From the NCBI RefSeq assembly GCF_019097845.1, contig NZ_JAHRGM010000024.1:1-64000 (forward strand): DNA of 64,000 nucleotides, read 5' to 3'. This stretch comes from Sphingobium sp. AS12. Lineage in GTDB: Bacteria; Pseudomonadota; Alphaproteobacteria; Sphingomonadales; Sphingomonadaceae. Made by a program: the position numbers and the translations under genes. The notes beneath the pieces are model-generated. The model saw nothing but the letters and a program-made list of their open reading frames with translations. It was not told the DNA's origin and searched no databases. Shown here piece after piece: positions 7,541-15,705 of this stretch (its first letter is position 1; each line of letters opens with the position of its first letter).

Positions 7541-8056
7541 ATGACCGTCACCAGTTCATCGCCTTCCTCCGCCCAAATGTCGCCCGCCTCCCCGCTGTTC
7601 CTGCGCGAGGATGAGATACGGCGCGGGATCGAGATGCTCTATTTCGGCTATTCGGCCCTGACACGGTCGATCGACGAAGGGCTGGCAGCGATCGGGCTGG
7701 GCCGGGCGCATCATCGTGCACTCTATTTCATTTCGCGCCAGCCTGACCTGACGGTCAAGGACTTGCTGCGGCTGCTGGCGATCACCAAGCAATCGCTGGG
7801 ACGCGTGCTGAACGACTTGATCGAGCGTGGGTATATCGAGACGCGGCCCGGTCCCAACGACCGCCGCCAGAAACTGCTGCGGCTGAGCGCGGCGGGCGCG
7901 GCGCTGGAGGCGGAGCTGTTCCGCGCGCTGCGCGAAAAGATGGCTGCCGCCTATGCGCAAGCAGGGCAAGGGTCGGTCACCGGCTTCTGGCGGGTGCTGG
8001 AAGGGCTGATTCCCGATCAGGACCGATCGATGGTGTTCGGACTGCGCGGCGGATAG
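7541..8056 (+). CDS. MarR-family transcriptional regulator
   Basis: A 171-residue winged-helix regulator. The dimerisation helix (IEMLYFGYSALTRSIDEGLA) is followed by the DNA-recognition unit (LTVKDLLRLLAITKQSLGRV), the wing RPGPNDRRQKLLRLS with its typical D-x-R motif, and a C-terminal dimer helix. About 25 disordered residues precede the domain. MarR proteins usually repress neighbouring genes until a small ligand binds. The ligand here is unknown. It stands alone; the next gene is a small lipoprotein on the same strand. Confidence 0.88.
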   Translation: MTVTSSSPSSAQMSPASPLFLREDEIRRGIEMLYFGYSALTRSIDEGLAAIGLGRAHHRALYFISRQPDLTVKDLLRLLAITKQSLGRVLNDLIERGYIETRPGPNDRRQKLLRLSAAGAALEAELFRALREKMAAAYAQAGQGSVTGFWRVLEGLIPDQDRSMVFGLRGG

Positions 8057-8119
8057 CACGCAACCTTATCGCGCCTGCTGCGCTTATGTCGCTCCACGCA
8101 AATGGGAAAAGGAGCCATC

Positions 8120-8434
8120 ATGCGCACATCTGTTCTGGCCGCACTTGCGGTCCTGTCGGTCGCCAGCCTCTCGGCCTGCTCGGAAAAGACCGAGGATAAC
8201 GTCGAAAATGCCGGCGCTTCCATCGGCAATGACATCAGCCAGTCGGTCGATCGCGCTGGTGACAAGATCGACAATGGGCTGGACAAGGCCGGACGCGCGA
8301 TCGACGAGGGCGCGGACAAGATCGGCACGGCGACGAGCGAAGCAACCAGCGACGCTGAACGCAAGGCGGACGCCGCCAAGCGCGATGTCGGCGCATCGCT
8401 GGAAGAAGCAGGCAAGGACCTGAAGAACGAATGA
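8120..8434 (+). CDS. Small repetitive lipoprotein
   Basis: A 104-residue protein starting at the ATG at 8120, which has an AAGGAG ribosome site; an ATG 18 bases earlier lacks one. A lipoprotein signal peptide ends in the lipobox SLSAC, with C20 as the expected lipidated residue. The mature part is built of short amphipathic repeats rich in D, K and A (DRAGDKIDNGLDKAGRAIDE), predicted to be one long helix resembling late-embryogenesis-type or YtxH-like stress proteins. It is probably anchored in an envelope membrane. Function is not known. Confidence 0.72.
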   Translation: MRTSVLAALAVLSVASLSACSEKTEDNVENAGASIGNDISQSVDRAGDKIDNGLDKAGRAIDEGADKIGTATSEATSDAERKADAAKRDVGASLEEAGKDLKNE

Positions 8435-8441
8435 TCTGGCC

Positions 8442-8469
8442 GGGTGCGCGGCCCTCACGCCGCGCACCC
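8442..8469 (+). terminator. Strong hairpin after lipoprotein gene
   Basis: A perfect 11-bp stem (GGGTGCGCGGC at 8442-8452 with its complement at 8459-8469) and a 6-base loop follow the stop at 8434. It is not followed by a T run, so it may be a transcript-stabilising or Rho-linked hairpin rather than a classic terminator. Confidence 0.5.
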
Positions 8470-8510
8470 CCGGCTTGACCGCGCCCTGCGCGGCCCATAG
8501 CGGTCGGCGC

Positions 8511-9431
8511 ATGACCCAAGCCGCCGCCGTCCTCGACCATCTCCCTGCCCCCAGCCGCTGGCTAATCGGCCGTCCCGAACTTGCGCTGATTGGCGTGACT
8601 ATGCTGTGGGGAGGGACGTTCCTGATCGTCCATGGCGCGATGACGCAGTCAGGACCGCTCTATTTCGTCGGCTTGCGTTTCGGCACGGCTGCGTTGCTGA
8701 CACTGCCGCTCGCGATACCGGTGCTGCGCGGGCTGACTTGGCGTGAAGCCTGGGCGGGGCTGATGATCGGGCTAGGGATTTTCGTGGGCTACACGCTCCA
8801 GACCTGGGGGTTGCAGACGATTTCGAGCAGCGCGTCGGCGTTCATCACTGCAGCCTATGTGCCGTTGGTGCCGGTGCTGCAATGGATCATCCTGCGACGG
8901 CGACCCCGGCTGGCGAGCTGGATCGGGGTGGCGCTGGCGTTCGTCGGCCTGTTACTAGTTGCCGCGCCGGAGGGTGGCATGGCGCTGGGCCGGGGCGAGA
9001 TATTGACGCTGATCGGCACGGTGGCGATCGCGCTGGAGATCATCTTCATCAGCCTGTGGGCAGGCAGCGTCAACGTGCTGCGGGTAACCGTGGTGCAGTT
9101 GGCGGTGACGTCGCTGCTTGCCTTTGCCTGCATGATCCCGGCTGGCGAGGCGATCCCGCCCTTCTCCTGGGCTGTGGTGATCGCAGCCTGCGGTCTTGGC
9201 GCAATGACCGCGATCATCCAGCTGGTGATGAACTGGGCGCAACGCACCGTGTCCCCGACGCGGGCGACCTTGATCTATGCGGGCGAGCCGGTCTGGGCTG
9301 GCATCATCGGCAGAATAGCGGGCGACCGCCTGCCACCCTTGGCGCTGCTGGGCGGGGTGCTGATCGTCGCGGCGGTGATCGTGAGTGAGTTGCGGTTTGG
9401 CAAACAGGTGGACGGCCCTACCCCCTCTTAA
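8511..9431 (+). CDS. DMT-superfamily transporter (EamA domains)
   Basis: A 306-residue inner-membrane protein. The ATG at 8511 is preferred over the TTG at 8475. It has about ten hydrophobic helices in two EamA repeats; the first begins LALIGVTMLWGGTFLIVHGA and the second LGRGEILTLIGTVAIALEII. Members of this superfamily export or import metabolites such as amino acids and nucleosides, and substrate cannot be read from sequence. It ends convergently with the enoyl-CoA hydratase gene, overlapping its stop by 14 bases. Confidence 0.85.
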   Translation: MTQAAAVLDHLPAPSRWLIGRPELALIGVTMLWGGTFLIVHGAMTQSGPLYFVGLRFGTAALLTLPLAIPVLRGLTWREAWAGLMIGLGIFVGYTLQTWGLQTISSSASAFITAAYVPLVPVLQWIILRRRPRLASWIGVALAFVGLLLVAAPEGGMALGRGEILTLIGTVAIALEIIFISLWAGSVNVLRVTVVQLAVTSLLAFACMIPAGEAIPPFSWAVVIAACGLGAMTAIIQLVMNWAQRTVSPTRATLIYAGEPVWAGIIGRIAGDRLPPLALLGGVLIVAAVIVSELRFGKQVDGPTPS

Positions 9432-10176
9432 AGACAGGCGGGCGCTTTTCGAAGAAGGCGGTGAAGGCCTCCTGGGCTTCGGGCGAGGCCAGCGTTTCCC
9501 GGAACAGCTGCGCTTCCTCCTCAATCCGGGCGGTGAGTGCTGCCGGATCCCCCTTCATCAGGCGACGGGTGGTAGCCAACGCCTGCGGCGGCTTGACCAT
9601 CAGCGCGGCGGCTTTGGCGCGAGCATGGGCGAGCAACGTGTCGGCCGGGACGATCGCGGTGACAAAGCCTGCACGGTCGGCCCCTTCCGCGTCCATCGGT
9701 TCGCCCAGCATCAGCATTGCCGCTGCCTTGGCATGGCCCATCACGGCCGGCGCAAGCAGGCTGGACCCCGCTTCCGGCACGATCCCCAGATTGACGAACG
9801 GCATGATGAAGCGTGCGTCGGGCGCGGCATAGACCAGATCGCAGTGGAAAAGCATCGTCGTGCCAACGCCCACGGCCAGCCCCTGTACGGCGGCGACCAA
9901 TGGCTTGTCGAAGGCGGCGATGGCGCGAATGAAGGCGAAAGCGGCAGCGCCCCCCTCCGGCCCGGCCATGAAGTCTTTGAGATCATTGCCTGCGCAGAAG
10001 GCGTCGCCCCGCCCCACAAACAGCACCACGCCAATGTCCGCGCGGGCGGAGGCATCGGCCAGCGCGGCGGTCATGGTGCGATACATGGGACCGGTCAGCG
10101 CATTTTTCTTGTCGGGCCGGTTGATGTGGATTTCCAGCACGCCGCCCTGCTCGATCACCGCAATAGACTCGCTCAC
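9418..10176 (-). CDS. Enoyl-CoA hydratase/isomerase family protein
   Basis: A 252-residue crotonase-fold protein that acts on acyl-CoA thioesters, probably as an enoyl-CoA hydratase or isomerase in fatty-acid or aromatic-acid breakdown. The GTG at 10176 is taken as start because GGAG lies just before it and the frame N-terminal to it has no family similarity. Family blocks are LEIHINRPDKKNALTGPM, the CoA-binding oxyanion segment FCAGNDLKDF, and PFVNLGIVPEAGSSLL, which carries the catalytic Glu position. The C-terminus ends TAFFEKRPPVFKRG, typical of the family. It is divergent from the transporter at 10272. Confidence 0.88.
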   Translation of the reverse strand: MSESIAVIEQGGVLEIHINRPDKKNALTGPMYRTMTAALADASARADIGVVLFVGRGDAFCAGNDLKDFMAGPEGGAAAFAFIRAIAAFDKPLVAAVQGLAVGVGTTMLFHCDLVYAAPDARFIMPFVNLGIVPEAGSSLLAPAVMGHAKAAAMLMLGEPMDAEGADRAGFVTAIVPADTLLAHARAKAAALMVKPPQALATTRRLMKGDPAALTARIEEEAQLFRETLASPEAQEAFTAFFEKRPPVFKRG

Positions 10177-10271
10177 GATCCGCTCCTTGTGTGGCTTGTG
10201 CGAATCTGTTGGCTCAACGATGGGGCGGCGTCTATCCCCCTTTTTTCGCCCTTCCCTGTTCAGGTTAGCTG

Positions 10272-11258
10272 ATGACCCGCCTTCGCGAACTGATCGATCC
10301 CTTCCTGCTGCTGCTGATCGCGACGGTTGCGCTAGCGTCATTGCTGCCAGCGCGGGGTGATGGTGCGCGGATTGCAGATGCCGTGGCAGATGCGGGCATT
10401 GTGCTGCTGTTTTTTCTGCATGGCGCAAAATTGTCGCGGGCGGCGATATGGGAGGGGGCAAAGGCGTGGCGGCTGCATCTGGCGGTGCTGGCGACGACCT
10501 TCGCTGTTTTTCCGCTGCTGGGGCTGGCGAGCCAGCATATCGGCTTAGTACCGGACGGGATGCGGGCTGGGCTGCTGTTCCTGACTTTGCTGCCATCGAC
10601 GGTGCAATCCTCCATCGCCTTTACCGCGATCGCGCGGGGGAATGTCGCCGCTGCTGTGGTCAGCGCCTCCTTCTCCAACCTGCTGGGCATCGTCCTGACG
10701 CCGCTGCTGGTCGCTCTGCTGATGCAACGGACGGGCAGCGGCAGCCTGGTCTCGCTGGCGTCGGTCGAGGGGATCGTGCTGCAATTGCTGCTGCCCTTCC
10801 TGATCGGCCATCTGGCCCGGCCGTGGATCGGCGGGTTCGTGGCGCAGCACAAGGCGATGATCGGGCGGGTCGATCGCGGGTCGATATTGCTGGTGGTCTA
10901 TGCCGCGTTCAGCGCGGCGGTGGTCGAAGGGCTGTGGCGGACCGTGTCGGCGCGGGAGATGGCACTGCTTGCCGGGCTTTGCGTCGCTCTGTTGGCGATG
11001 GTGCTGGGCTTTACTTGGGGGCTGGGACGGATGATGGGGCTGGCGCGGGCGGAGCGGATCGTGCTGGTCTTTTGCGGGTCGAGAAAGAGCCTGGCGACCG
11101 GGGTGCCGATGGCGGGGCTGCTATTCCCGGCCAGTGCAGTGGGCGCGATATTGTTGCCGGTGATGTTGTTCCACCAGATTCAGCTGATGGCCTGCGCGGT
11201 GCTGGCGCGACGCTACGGTGCGCAGGGGGAAAAAGCCGACACTGAGTTGGACATATAG
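10272..11258 (+). CDS. SBF-like bile acid:sodium symporter family protein
   Basis: A 328-residue membrane protein with about nine or ten transmembrane helices, starting ELIDPFLLLLIATVALASLLP. The blocks LLFFLHGAKLSRAA, LPSTVQSSIAFTAIARGN and the C-terminal GSRKSLATGVPMAGLLFP match the SBF-like (PF13593, YfeH) branch of the bile acid:Na+ symporter superfamily. The real substrate in such bacteria is unknown. The gene lies just before the Rieske oxygenase gene (67-base gap) and could bring in its substrate, but that link is inference. Confidence 0.83.
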   Translation: MTRLRELIDPFLLLLIATVALASLLPARGDGARIADAVADAGIVLLFFLHGAKLSRAAIWEGAKAWRLHLAVLATTFAVFPLLGLASQHIGLVPDGMRAGLLFLTLLPSTVQSSIAFTAIARGNVAAAVVSASFSNLLGIVLTPLLVALLMQRTGSGSLVSLASVEGIVLQLLLPFLIGHLARPWIGGFVAQHKAMIGRVDRGSILLVVYAAFSAAVVEGLWRTVSAREMALLAGLCVALLAMVLGFTWGLGRMMGLARAERIVLVFCGSRKSLATGVPMAGLLFPASAVGAILLPVMLFHQIQLMACAVLARRYGAQGEKADTELDI

Positions 11259-11325
11259 CTGGCATTTTTCGCGCATTTATTATACGTTCGTAAAATTGAT
11301 CGGCAGCGTCGGGGGATGCTCGGAG

Positions 11326-12486
11326 ATGTTGGAGCAGGCGGAAAGCGGGGCAGACCCGGATGCGGGCTGGAGCCTGCCAGCCTGGACCTATAGCGACCCG
11401 GAATTTTTCGCCGCCGAAGTCGAACGCATCTTTCGTCCCAGCTGGCAGATCGTCTGCCACATAAGCGACATCCCCAACTCCGGCGATTTCCACACGCTCG
11501 ATTATATCGGCGAGAGCGTCATCGTCATCCGGGGCGAGGATGGCGCGGTGCGCGCCTTCACTAATGTGTGCCGCCATCGCGGCGCGCGGATCATGGATGG
11601 TGCTTCGGGCTGCGCGAAGAAGCTGGTCTGCCCCTATCATGGCTGGACTTACGAAAATGACGGGCGGCTGACCGGCGTACCGATGAAGGCGGGCTATGCC
11701 ATGAACATGGCCGACCATGGCCTGACGCGCGTGGAAGTCGAGGATTTTCACGGCTTCCTGTTTGTCCGGCTGACCGATGATGGCGGGCCGTCTGTGGCGC
11801 AGATGATGGCGCCCTATGTCGCGGAAATCACGCCCTATCGCTTTGCCGACCTGCGCGCGCTGGGGCGGGTGACGTTGCGGCCGCGGGACGTGAACTGGAA
11901 AAATATCGGCGATAATTATTCCGACGGGCTGCATATCGCGGTCGCGCATCCGGGGCTGAAACGGCTGATAGGCGATGGCTATGGCGTCGAGGCAAGCGAA
12001 CATGTCGACAAGATGTGGGGACCGATTGTCGCGCGGCCATCGGCCAATTGGTCCGAGCGGGCCTATCAGCGCTTTCTGCCGGACGTGCCTCATCTACCAC
12101 CCGAACGGCAGCGGCTGTGGACCTATTTCAAGCTGTGGCCCAATGTCGCCTTCGACATCTATCCCGATCAGGTCGATTTCATGGCCTGGCTGCCGGTATC
12201 GCCGACACAGACGCTGATCCGCGAGATCAGCTATGCGGTGCCGGACGCGCGGCGCGAGATGAAGGCGGCGCGCTACCTGAACTGGCGGATCAACCGGCAG
12301 GTCAATGCCGAGGATACGGCCCTGGTCGCGCGGGTGCAGGCGGGGATGGCGTCGGACAGTTTTACCGTGGGACCGCTGCACCAGGATGAAGTGGCGCTGC
12401 GCCATTTTTGCGGGCGGATGCGGGGAGTGATCCCGCAGGCCCGGCTGCATCGCGCGCCGGCGGCGGGGTGGAGTAATAGCGCATGA
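11326..12486 (+). CDS. Rieske [2Fe-2S] aromatic-ring-hydroxylating oxygenase, alpha subunit
   Basis: A 386-residue terminal oxygenase. The Rieske cluster ligands are C82 and H84 (VCRHRGARIMDG) and C102 and H105 (VCPYHGWTYE). The catalytic iron site is H203 and H208 (DGLHIAVAHPG) with D330 (NAEDTALVARVQAG). The ATG at 11326 has GGGGG upstream; the frame before it overlaps the previous gene. Such enzymes insert oxygen into aromatic or quaternary-amine substrates with electrons from a reductase. No ferredoxin or reductase gene is adjacent. It overlaps the next FAD-oxidoreductase gene by four bases (ATGA), so the two are translationally coupled. Confidence 0.9.
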   Translation: MLEQAESGADPDAGWSLPAWTYSDPEFFAAEVERIFRPSWQIVCHISDIPNSGDFHTLDYIGESVIVIRGEDGAVRAFTNVCRHRGARIMDGASGCAKKLVCPYHGWTYENDGRLTGVPMKAGYAMNMADHGLTRVEVEDFHGFLFVRLTDDGGPSVAQMMAPYVAEITPYRFADLRALGRVTLRPRDVNWKNIGDNYSDGLHIAVAHPGLKRLIGDGYGVEASEHVDKMWGPIVARPSANWSERAYQRFLPDVPHLPPERQRLWTYFKLWPNVAFDIYPDQVDFMAWLPVSPTQTLIREISYAVPDARREMKAARYLNWRINRQVNAEDTALVARVQAGMASDSFTVGPLHQDEVALRHFCGRMRGVIPQARLHRAPAAGWSNSA

Positions 12487-14093
12487 CCAAATCCTACGAT
12501 GCCGTCATCATCGGCGGGGGGCATAATGGGCTGGTCTGCGCCTTCTATCTGGCACGGGCGGGCTATAAGGTGCGCATCCTGGAGCGCCGCAACGTCGTGG
12601 GCGGCGCGACGGTGACCGAGGAATTTCATCCCGGCTTCCGCAATTCGACCGCCAGCTACACCGTCAGCCTGCTCAATCCCAAGGTCATTGCCGACATGAA
12701 GCTGGCCGATCATGGCTATCGCGTCATCGAACGACCGATCAGCAATTTCCTGCCCCAGCCCGATGGCAGTTATCTGAAGCTGGGCGGCGGGCTGGAGCGG
12801 ACACAGGCCGAGTTTGCCCGGTTCAGCGCGAAGGATGCCGCCGCCCTGCCCGCTTATTATGCCACGCTGGAGGTGGTCGCGGACGTGCTGCGCGACATGG
12901 TGCTCAAAAGCCCGCCCAATGTCGGCGACGGGCTTTCGATGATCGTGGATGCGCTGAAACAGGGGCGGCGGATCGCTGGGCTGTCGATCGAGCAGCAGCG
13001 CGACGCGCTCGACCTGTTCACCAAATCGGCGCGCAGCTTCCTGGACAGCTGGTTCGAGAGTGACGCGGTGAAGGCCGCGTTCGGCTTCGACGCGGTGGTG
13101 GGCAATTATGCGTCGCCGGACACGCCGGGCAGCGCCTATGTGCTGCTGCACCATGTCTTTGGCGAGGTGAATGGCAAGAAGGGCGCCTGGGGCCATTGCG
13201 TCGGCGGCATGGGCGCGATCACCCAGATCATGGCGCGGGTCGTGACCACAATAGGGGTGGAAATCAGCCTGGAAGCGCCGGTGGACCGCGTGCTGGTGGA
13301 TGGGGCGCGCGCTGTAGGCGTGCGGCTGGAAAGCGGCGAAGAGGTGATGGGCAAGGCGGTGATCGCCAATGTCGGACCGAAATTGCTCTATGAGCAGATG
13401 ATGGCTCCGGCCGACCTGCCCGCCGATTTCGTCAAACGGATCAGGGCGTTCAAGGCCGGATCCGGCACCTTCCGCATGAATGTGGCGCTGAGCGCACTGC
13501 CCGATTTTACCTGCTTGCCGGGTGTGGGCGAGCATCACCAGTCAGGCATCATCCTGGCCCCGACGCTGGATTATATGGACCGGGCGTTCATGGACGCCAA
13601 ACGCGACGGCTGGTCGAAAGCGCCGATCGTGGAGATGCTGATCCCGTCCATCGTCGATGCGTCACTCGCGCCAGAAGGGTGCCATGTCGCCAGCCTCTTC
13701 TGCCAGCAATTCGCGCCGGAACTGCCCGATGGGCGGAGCTGGGACGATGAGCGGGAGGCGGCGGCGGACTGCATTATCGCGACGGTGGAAATGGCCGCGC
13801 CGGGCTTTGCGAGTGGCGTGATCGCACGGCAAATCCACTCGCCGCTCGACCTGGAGCGCAAATTCGGTCTGGTCGGCGGCGACATCATGCACGGCCTTCT
13901 ATCACTGGACCAGATGTGGGCCGCGCGCCCGGTGCTGGGCCATGGCGCGTATCGCGGGCCGGTGAAGGGGCTGTATATGTGCGGCGCTGGCACGCATCCG
14001 GGCGGCGGGGTGACCGGCGCGCCGGGGCATAATGCCGCGCGGGAGGTGTTGCGCGACGGAGCGGTGTTTGGGCGGTTGTGGCGGCGGAGGTAG
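12483..14093 (+). CDS. FAD-dependent oxidoreductase, PYROXD2/phytoene-desaturase-like
   Basis: A 536-residue flavoprotein. The N-terminal Rossmann motif YDAVIIGGGHNGLVCAFYLA and the ILERRNVVGGATVTEEFHPG segment bind FAD. The C-terminus carries MCGAGTHPGGGVTGAPGHNA, the FAD-binding end motif of the carotenoid-desaturase/PYROXD2 group. Members of this group desaturate or oxidise isoprenoids or unknown substrates. No carotenoid gene is nearby, and the coupling with the Rieske oxygenase suggests successive oxidation steps on one compound. The substrate is unknown. Confidence 0.85.
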   Translation: MTKSYDAVIIGGGHNGLVCAFYLARAGYKVRILERRNVVGGATVTEEFHPGFRNSTASYTVSLLNPKVIADMKLADHGYRVIERPISNFLPQPDGSYLKLGGGLERTQAEFARFSAKDAAALPAYYATLEVVADVLRDMVLKSPPNVGDGLSMIVDALKQGRRIAGLSIEQQRDALDLFTKSARSFLDSWFESDAVKAAFGFDAVVGNYASPDTPGSAYVLLHHVFGEVNGKKGAWGHCVGGMGAITQIMARVVTTIGVEISLEAPVDRVLVDGARAVGVRLESGEEVMGKAVIANVGPKLLYEQMMAPADLPADFVKRIRAFKAGSGTFRMNVALSALPDFTCLPGVGEHHQSGIILAPTLDYMDRAFMDAKRDGWSKAPIVEMLIPSIVDASLAPEGCHVASLFCQQFAPELPDGRSWDDEREAAADCIIATVEMAAPGFASGVIARQIHSPLDLERKFGLVGGDIMHGLLSLDQMWAARPVLGHGAYRGPVKGLYMCGAGTHPGGGVTGAPGHNAAREVLRDGAVFGRLWRRR

Positions 14094-14120
14094 GTCGACC
14101 TTGTACCAGAAGAAAGGGCA

Positions 14121-14191
14121 AGGCTTCGACAGGCTCAGCCCGAACGGTTGAGAGGCAATCCCTCCTCCGTTCGCCCTGAGCCTGTCGAAGG
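14121..14191. repeat. Palindromic repeat R1 (sphingomonad REP-like)
   Basis: An inverted pair: CTTCGACAGGCTCAGCCCG at 14123-14141 and the facing arm with GTTCGCCCTGAGC and TGTCGAAGG at 14167-14191. It lies after the FAD-oxidoreductase gene and covers the 3' end of the GIY-YIG gene, whose last residues it encodes. Confidence 0.85.
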
Positions 14192-14476
14192 GTCGTCCTT
14201 CCTGTTTCGCGCCAACGCGCTGATCTTGTCCCAGTCTCGCCGGATCAGCGCCATTTTCTTGGCCCTGCTCCAGCCTTTCAAACGGCGCTCCATTTCCAGC
14301 GCCTCAATCCGTTGGGTGAAACATTCGCACCAGACCAGCTTGATCGGCAGCTTGTCACTGGTGAAGCCGGCTATGATCCCCTGTTCATGCTGACCGATCC
14401 GCTGTTCCAGATTATCGGTATGGCCGACATAGAAAGCGCCTCCCGCGCAGTGCAGCATGTAGGTCCAGAAGGGCAT
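14135..14476 (-). CDS. GIY-YIG nuclease-superfamily protein with repeat-derived tail
   Basis: A 113-residue single-domain GIY-YIG protein of the UvrC-like YhbQ type. The core motif is [20 protein letters not shown], followed by RIGQHEQG and the basic [16 protein letters not shown] segment. The Glu position is in EALEMERRL. Small proteins of this class are common in sphingomonads, often in several copies, and their role is uncertain. The ATG at 14476 is used because the domain starts at once. The last 19 residues ([12 protein letters not shown] and beyond) are translated from palindromic repeat R1 and are not part of the family. Confidence 0.82.
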   Translation of the reverse strand: MPFWTYMLHCAGGAFYVGHTDNLEQRIGQHEQGIIAGFTSDKLPIKLVWCECFTQRIEALEMERRLKGWSRAKKMALIRRDWDKISALARNRKDDPSTGSGRTEEGLPLNRSG

Positions 14477-14501
14477 GGGGGCAGAAGAACAGAAGAACGG
14501 T

Positions 14502-14526
14502 CCTTCGACAAGCTCAGGACGAACGG
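14502..14526. repeat. Single arm of the palindromic repeat (R2)
   Basis: A lone arm, CCTTCGACAAGCTCAGGAC followed by GAACGG, lies between the divergent GIY-YIG and pyrB genes, 66 bases before the pyrB start. It may affect where pyrB transcription or translation begins. Confidence 0.75.
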
Positions 14527-14591
14527 ATGTTGGTATGCACGCCCGCATCTCCGCCTTGCCCTCGCCCCTCCCCTCGCCTAAAGCGCATCCC

Positions 14592-15587
14592 ATGCCCGAA
14601 ACGACCGCCGCGCCCGCTTCGTCTGACCTGACTGGTCGGGCGCTGTTTCCGCACAGGCATTTGCTGTCCATTGCGGACCTGATGCCCTGGGAAATCCGTT
14701 TTCTGCTGGATGAGGCGGAGCATTGGGCGCGGGCGAACCGCAGCGGCGCGCGCAAGCATGATGACCGGCTGGCGGGGATGACCCAGATCAACGCCTTTTT
14801 CGAGAATAGCACGCGGACATTGCTGTCGTTCGAGATTGCGGGCAAGCGGCTGGGCGCGGACGTGGTGAACATGCACGCGGGCCAGTCGAGCGTGAAGAAG
14901 GGCGAGACGCTGATCGACACGGCGATGACGCTGAACGCCATGGCCGCCGATGTCATCGTCATCCGTCATGCCAGTTCCGGCGCGGTCGCGCTGATCGCGG
15001 ACAAGGTGGACTGCCCGGTCTTGAACGCGGGCGATGGCTGGCATCAGCATCCGACGCAAGCGCTGCTGGACGCGCTGACGATCCGGCGGCGCAAGGGCAG
15101 TTTCGAGGGGCTGATCGTCGCGATCTGCGGCGATGTGCTGCACAGCCGGGTTGCGCGCTCCAACATGCTGTGCCTGGCCGCGCTGGGCGCGCAGGTGCGC
15201 GCGGTGGCGCCGCCCACCTTGATGCCGCCGGAGGTCGAGATGCTGGGCGCGACGCCCTTTACCAGCATGGCGCAGGGGCTGGACGGCGCGGACGTGGTGA
15301 TGATGCTGCGGCTCCAGAATGAACGGATGGACGGGGCGTTCATCCCGTCTGCGCGCGAATATCATATGCTCTATGGGCTGACGCCGGAGCGGCTGGCGCT
15401 GGCCAAGCCCGATGCGCTGGTGATGCATCCGGGGCCGATGAACCGGGGGGTGGAGATTTCGAGCGTGGTGGCGGACCATCCGACGCGCTCCGCGATCACC
15501 GAGCAGGTGGAGATGGGCGTGGCGATCCGCATGGCGTGCCTGGACGTGCTGACGCGGGGCGCGCGCGGTGTGGAGGGGTGGCGTTGA
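14592..15587 (+). CDS. pyrB: Aspartate carbamoyltransferase catalytic subunit
   Basis: A 331-residue enzyme joining carbamoyl phosphate and aspartate, the committed step of pyrimidine synthesis. The carbamoyl-phosphate site is in [13 protein letters not shown], with [17 protein letters not shown] and the aspartate-side loop [15 protein letters not shown]. The ATG at 14592 gives a normal length; an in-frame ATG at 14535 would add 19 low-complexity residues. The next gene is a catalytically dead dihydroorotase homologue, which points to a class A holoenzyme of PyrB with PyrC-prime as in Pseudomonas. No pyrI regulatory gene is seen. Confidence 0.95.
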   Translation: MPETTAAPASSDLTGRALFPHRHLLSIADLMPWEIRFLLDEAEHWARANRSGARKHDDRLAGMTQINAFFENSTRTLLSFEIAGKRLGADVVNMHAGQSSVKKGETLIDTAMTLNAMAADVIVIRHASSGAVALIADKVDCPVLNAGDGWHQHPTQALLDALTIRRRKGSFEGLIVAICGDVLHSRVARSNMLCLAALGAQVRAVAPPTLMPPEVEMLGATPFTSMAQGLDGADVVMMLRLQNERMDGAFIPSAREYHMLYGLTPERLALAKPDALVMHPGPMNRGVEISSVVADHPTRSAITEQVEMGVAIRMACLDVLTRGARGVEGWR

Positions 15588-15601
15588 TGATAAACCCAAA
15601 C

Positions 15602-15690
15602 CCGTTCGGGCTGAGCCTGTCGAAGCCCTGCTCTTCTTTCGCGCCTCCCCAGAAGAAAGTACGGCCCTTCGACAGGCTCAGGGCGAACGG
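15602..15690. repeat. Palindromic repeat R3 between pyrB and pyrC-like gene
   Basis: The arms CCGTTCGGGCTGAGC...TGTCGAAG (15602-15625) and CCTTCGACAGGCTCAGGGC...GAACGG (15666-15690) can fold into a long hairpin. The element fills the gap between pyrB and the pyrC-like gene, ending 15 bases before the latter's ATG. Confidence 0.85.
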
Positions 15691-15705
15691 AATTGAGGTA
15701 GTTCA

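Noticed and set aside
9385..10272. Plus-strand frame opposite the enoyl-CoA hydratase
   Set aside because: The minus-strand hydratase has clear family motifs; the opposite frame has none.
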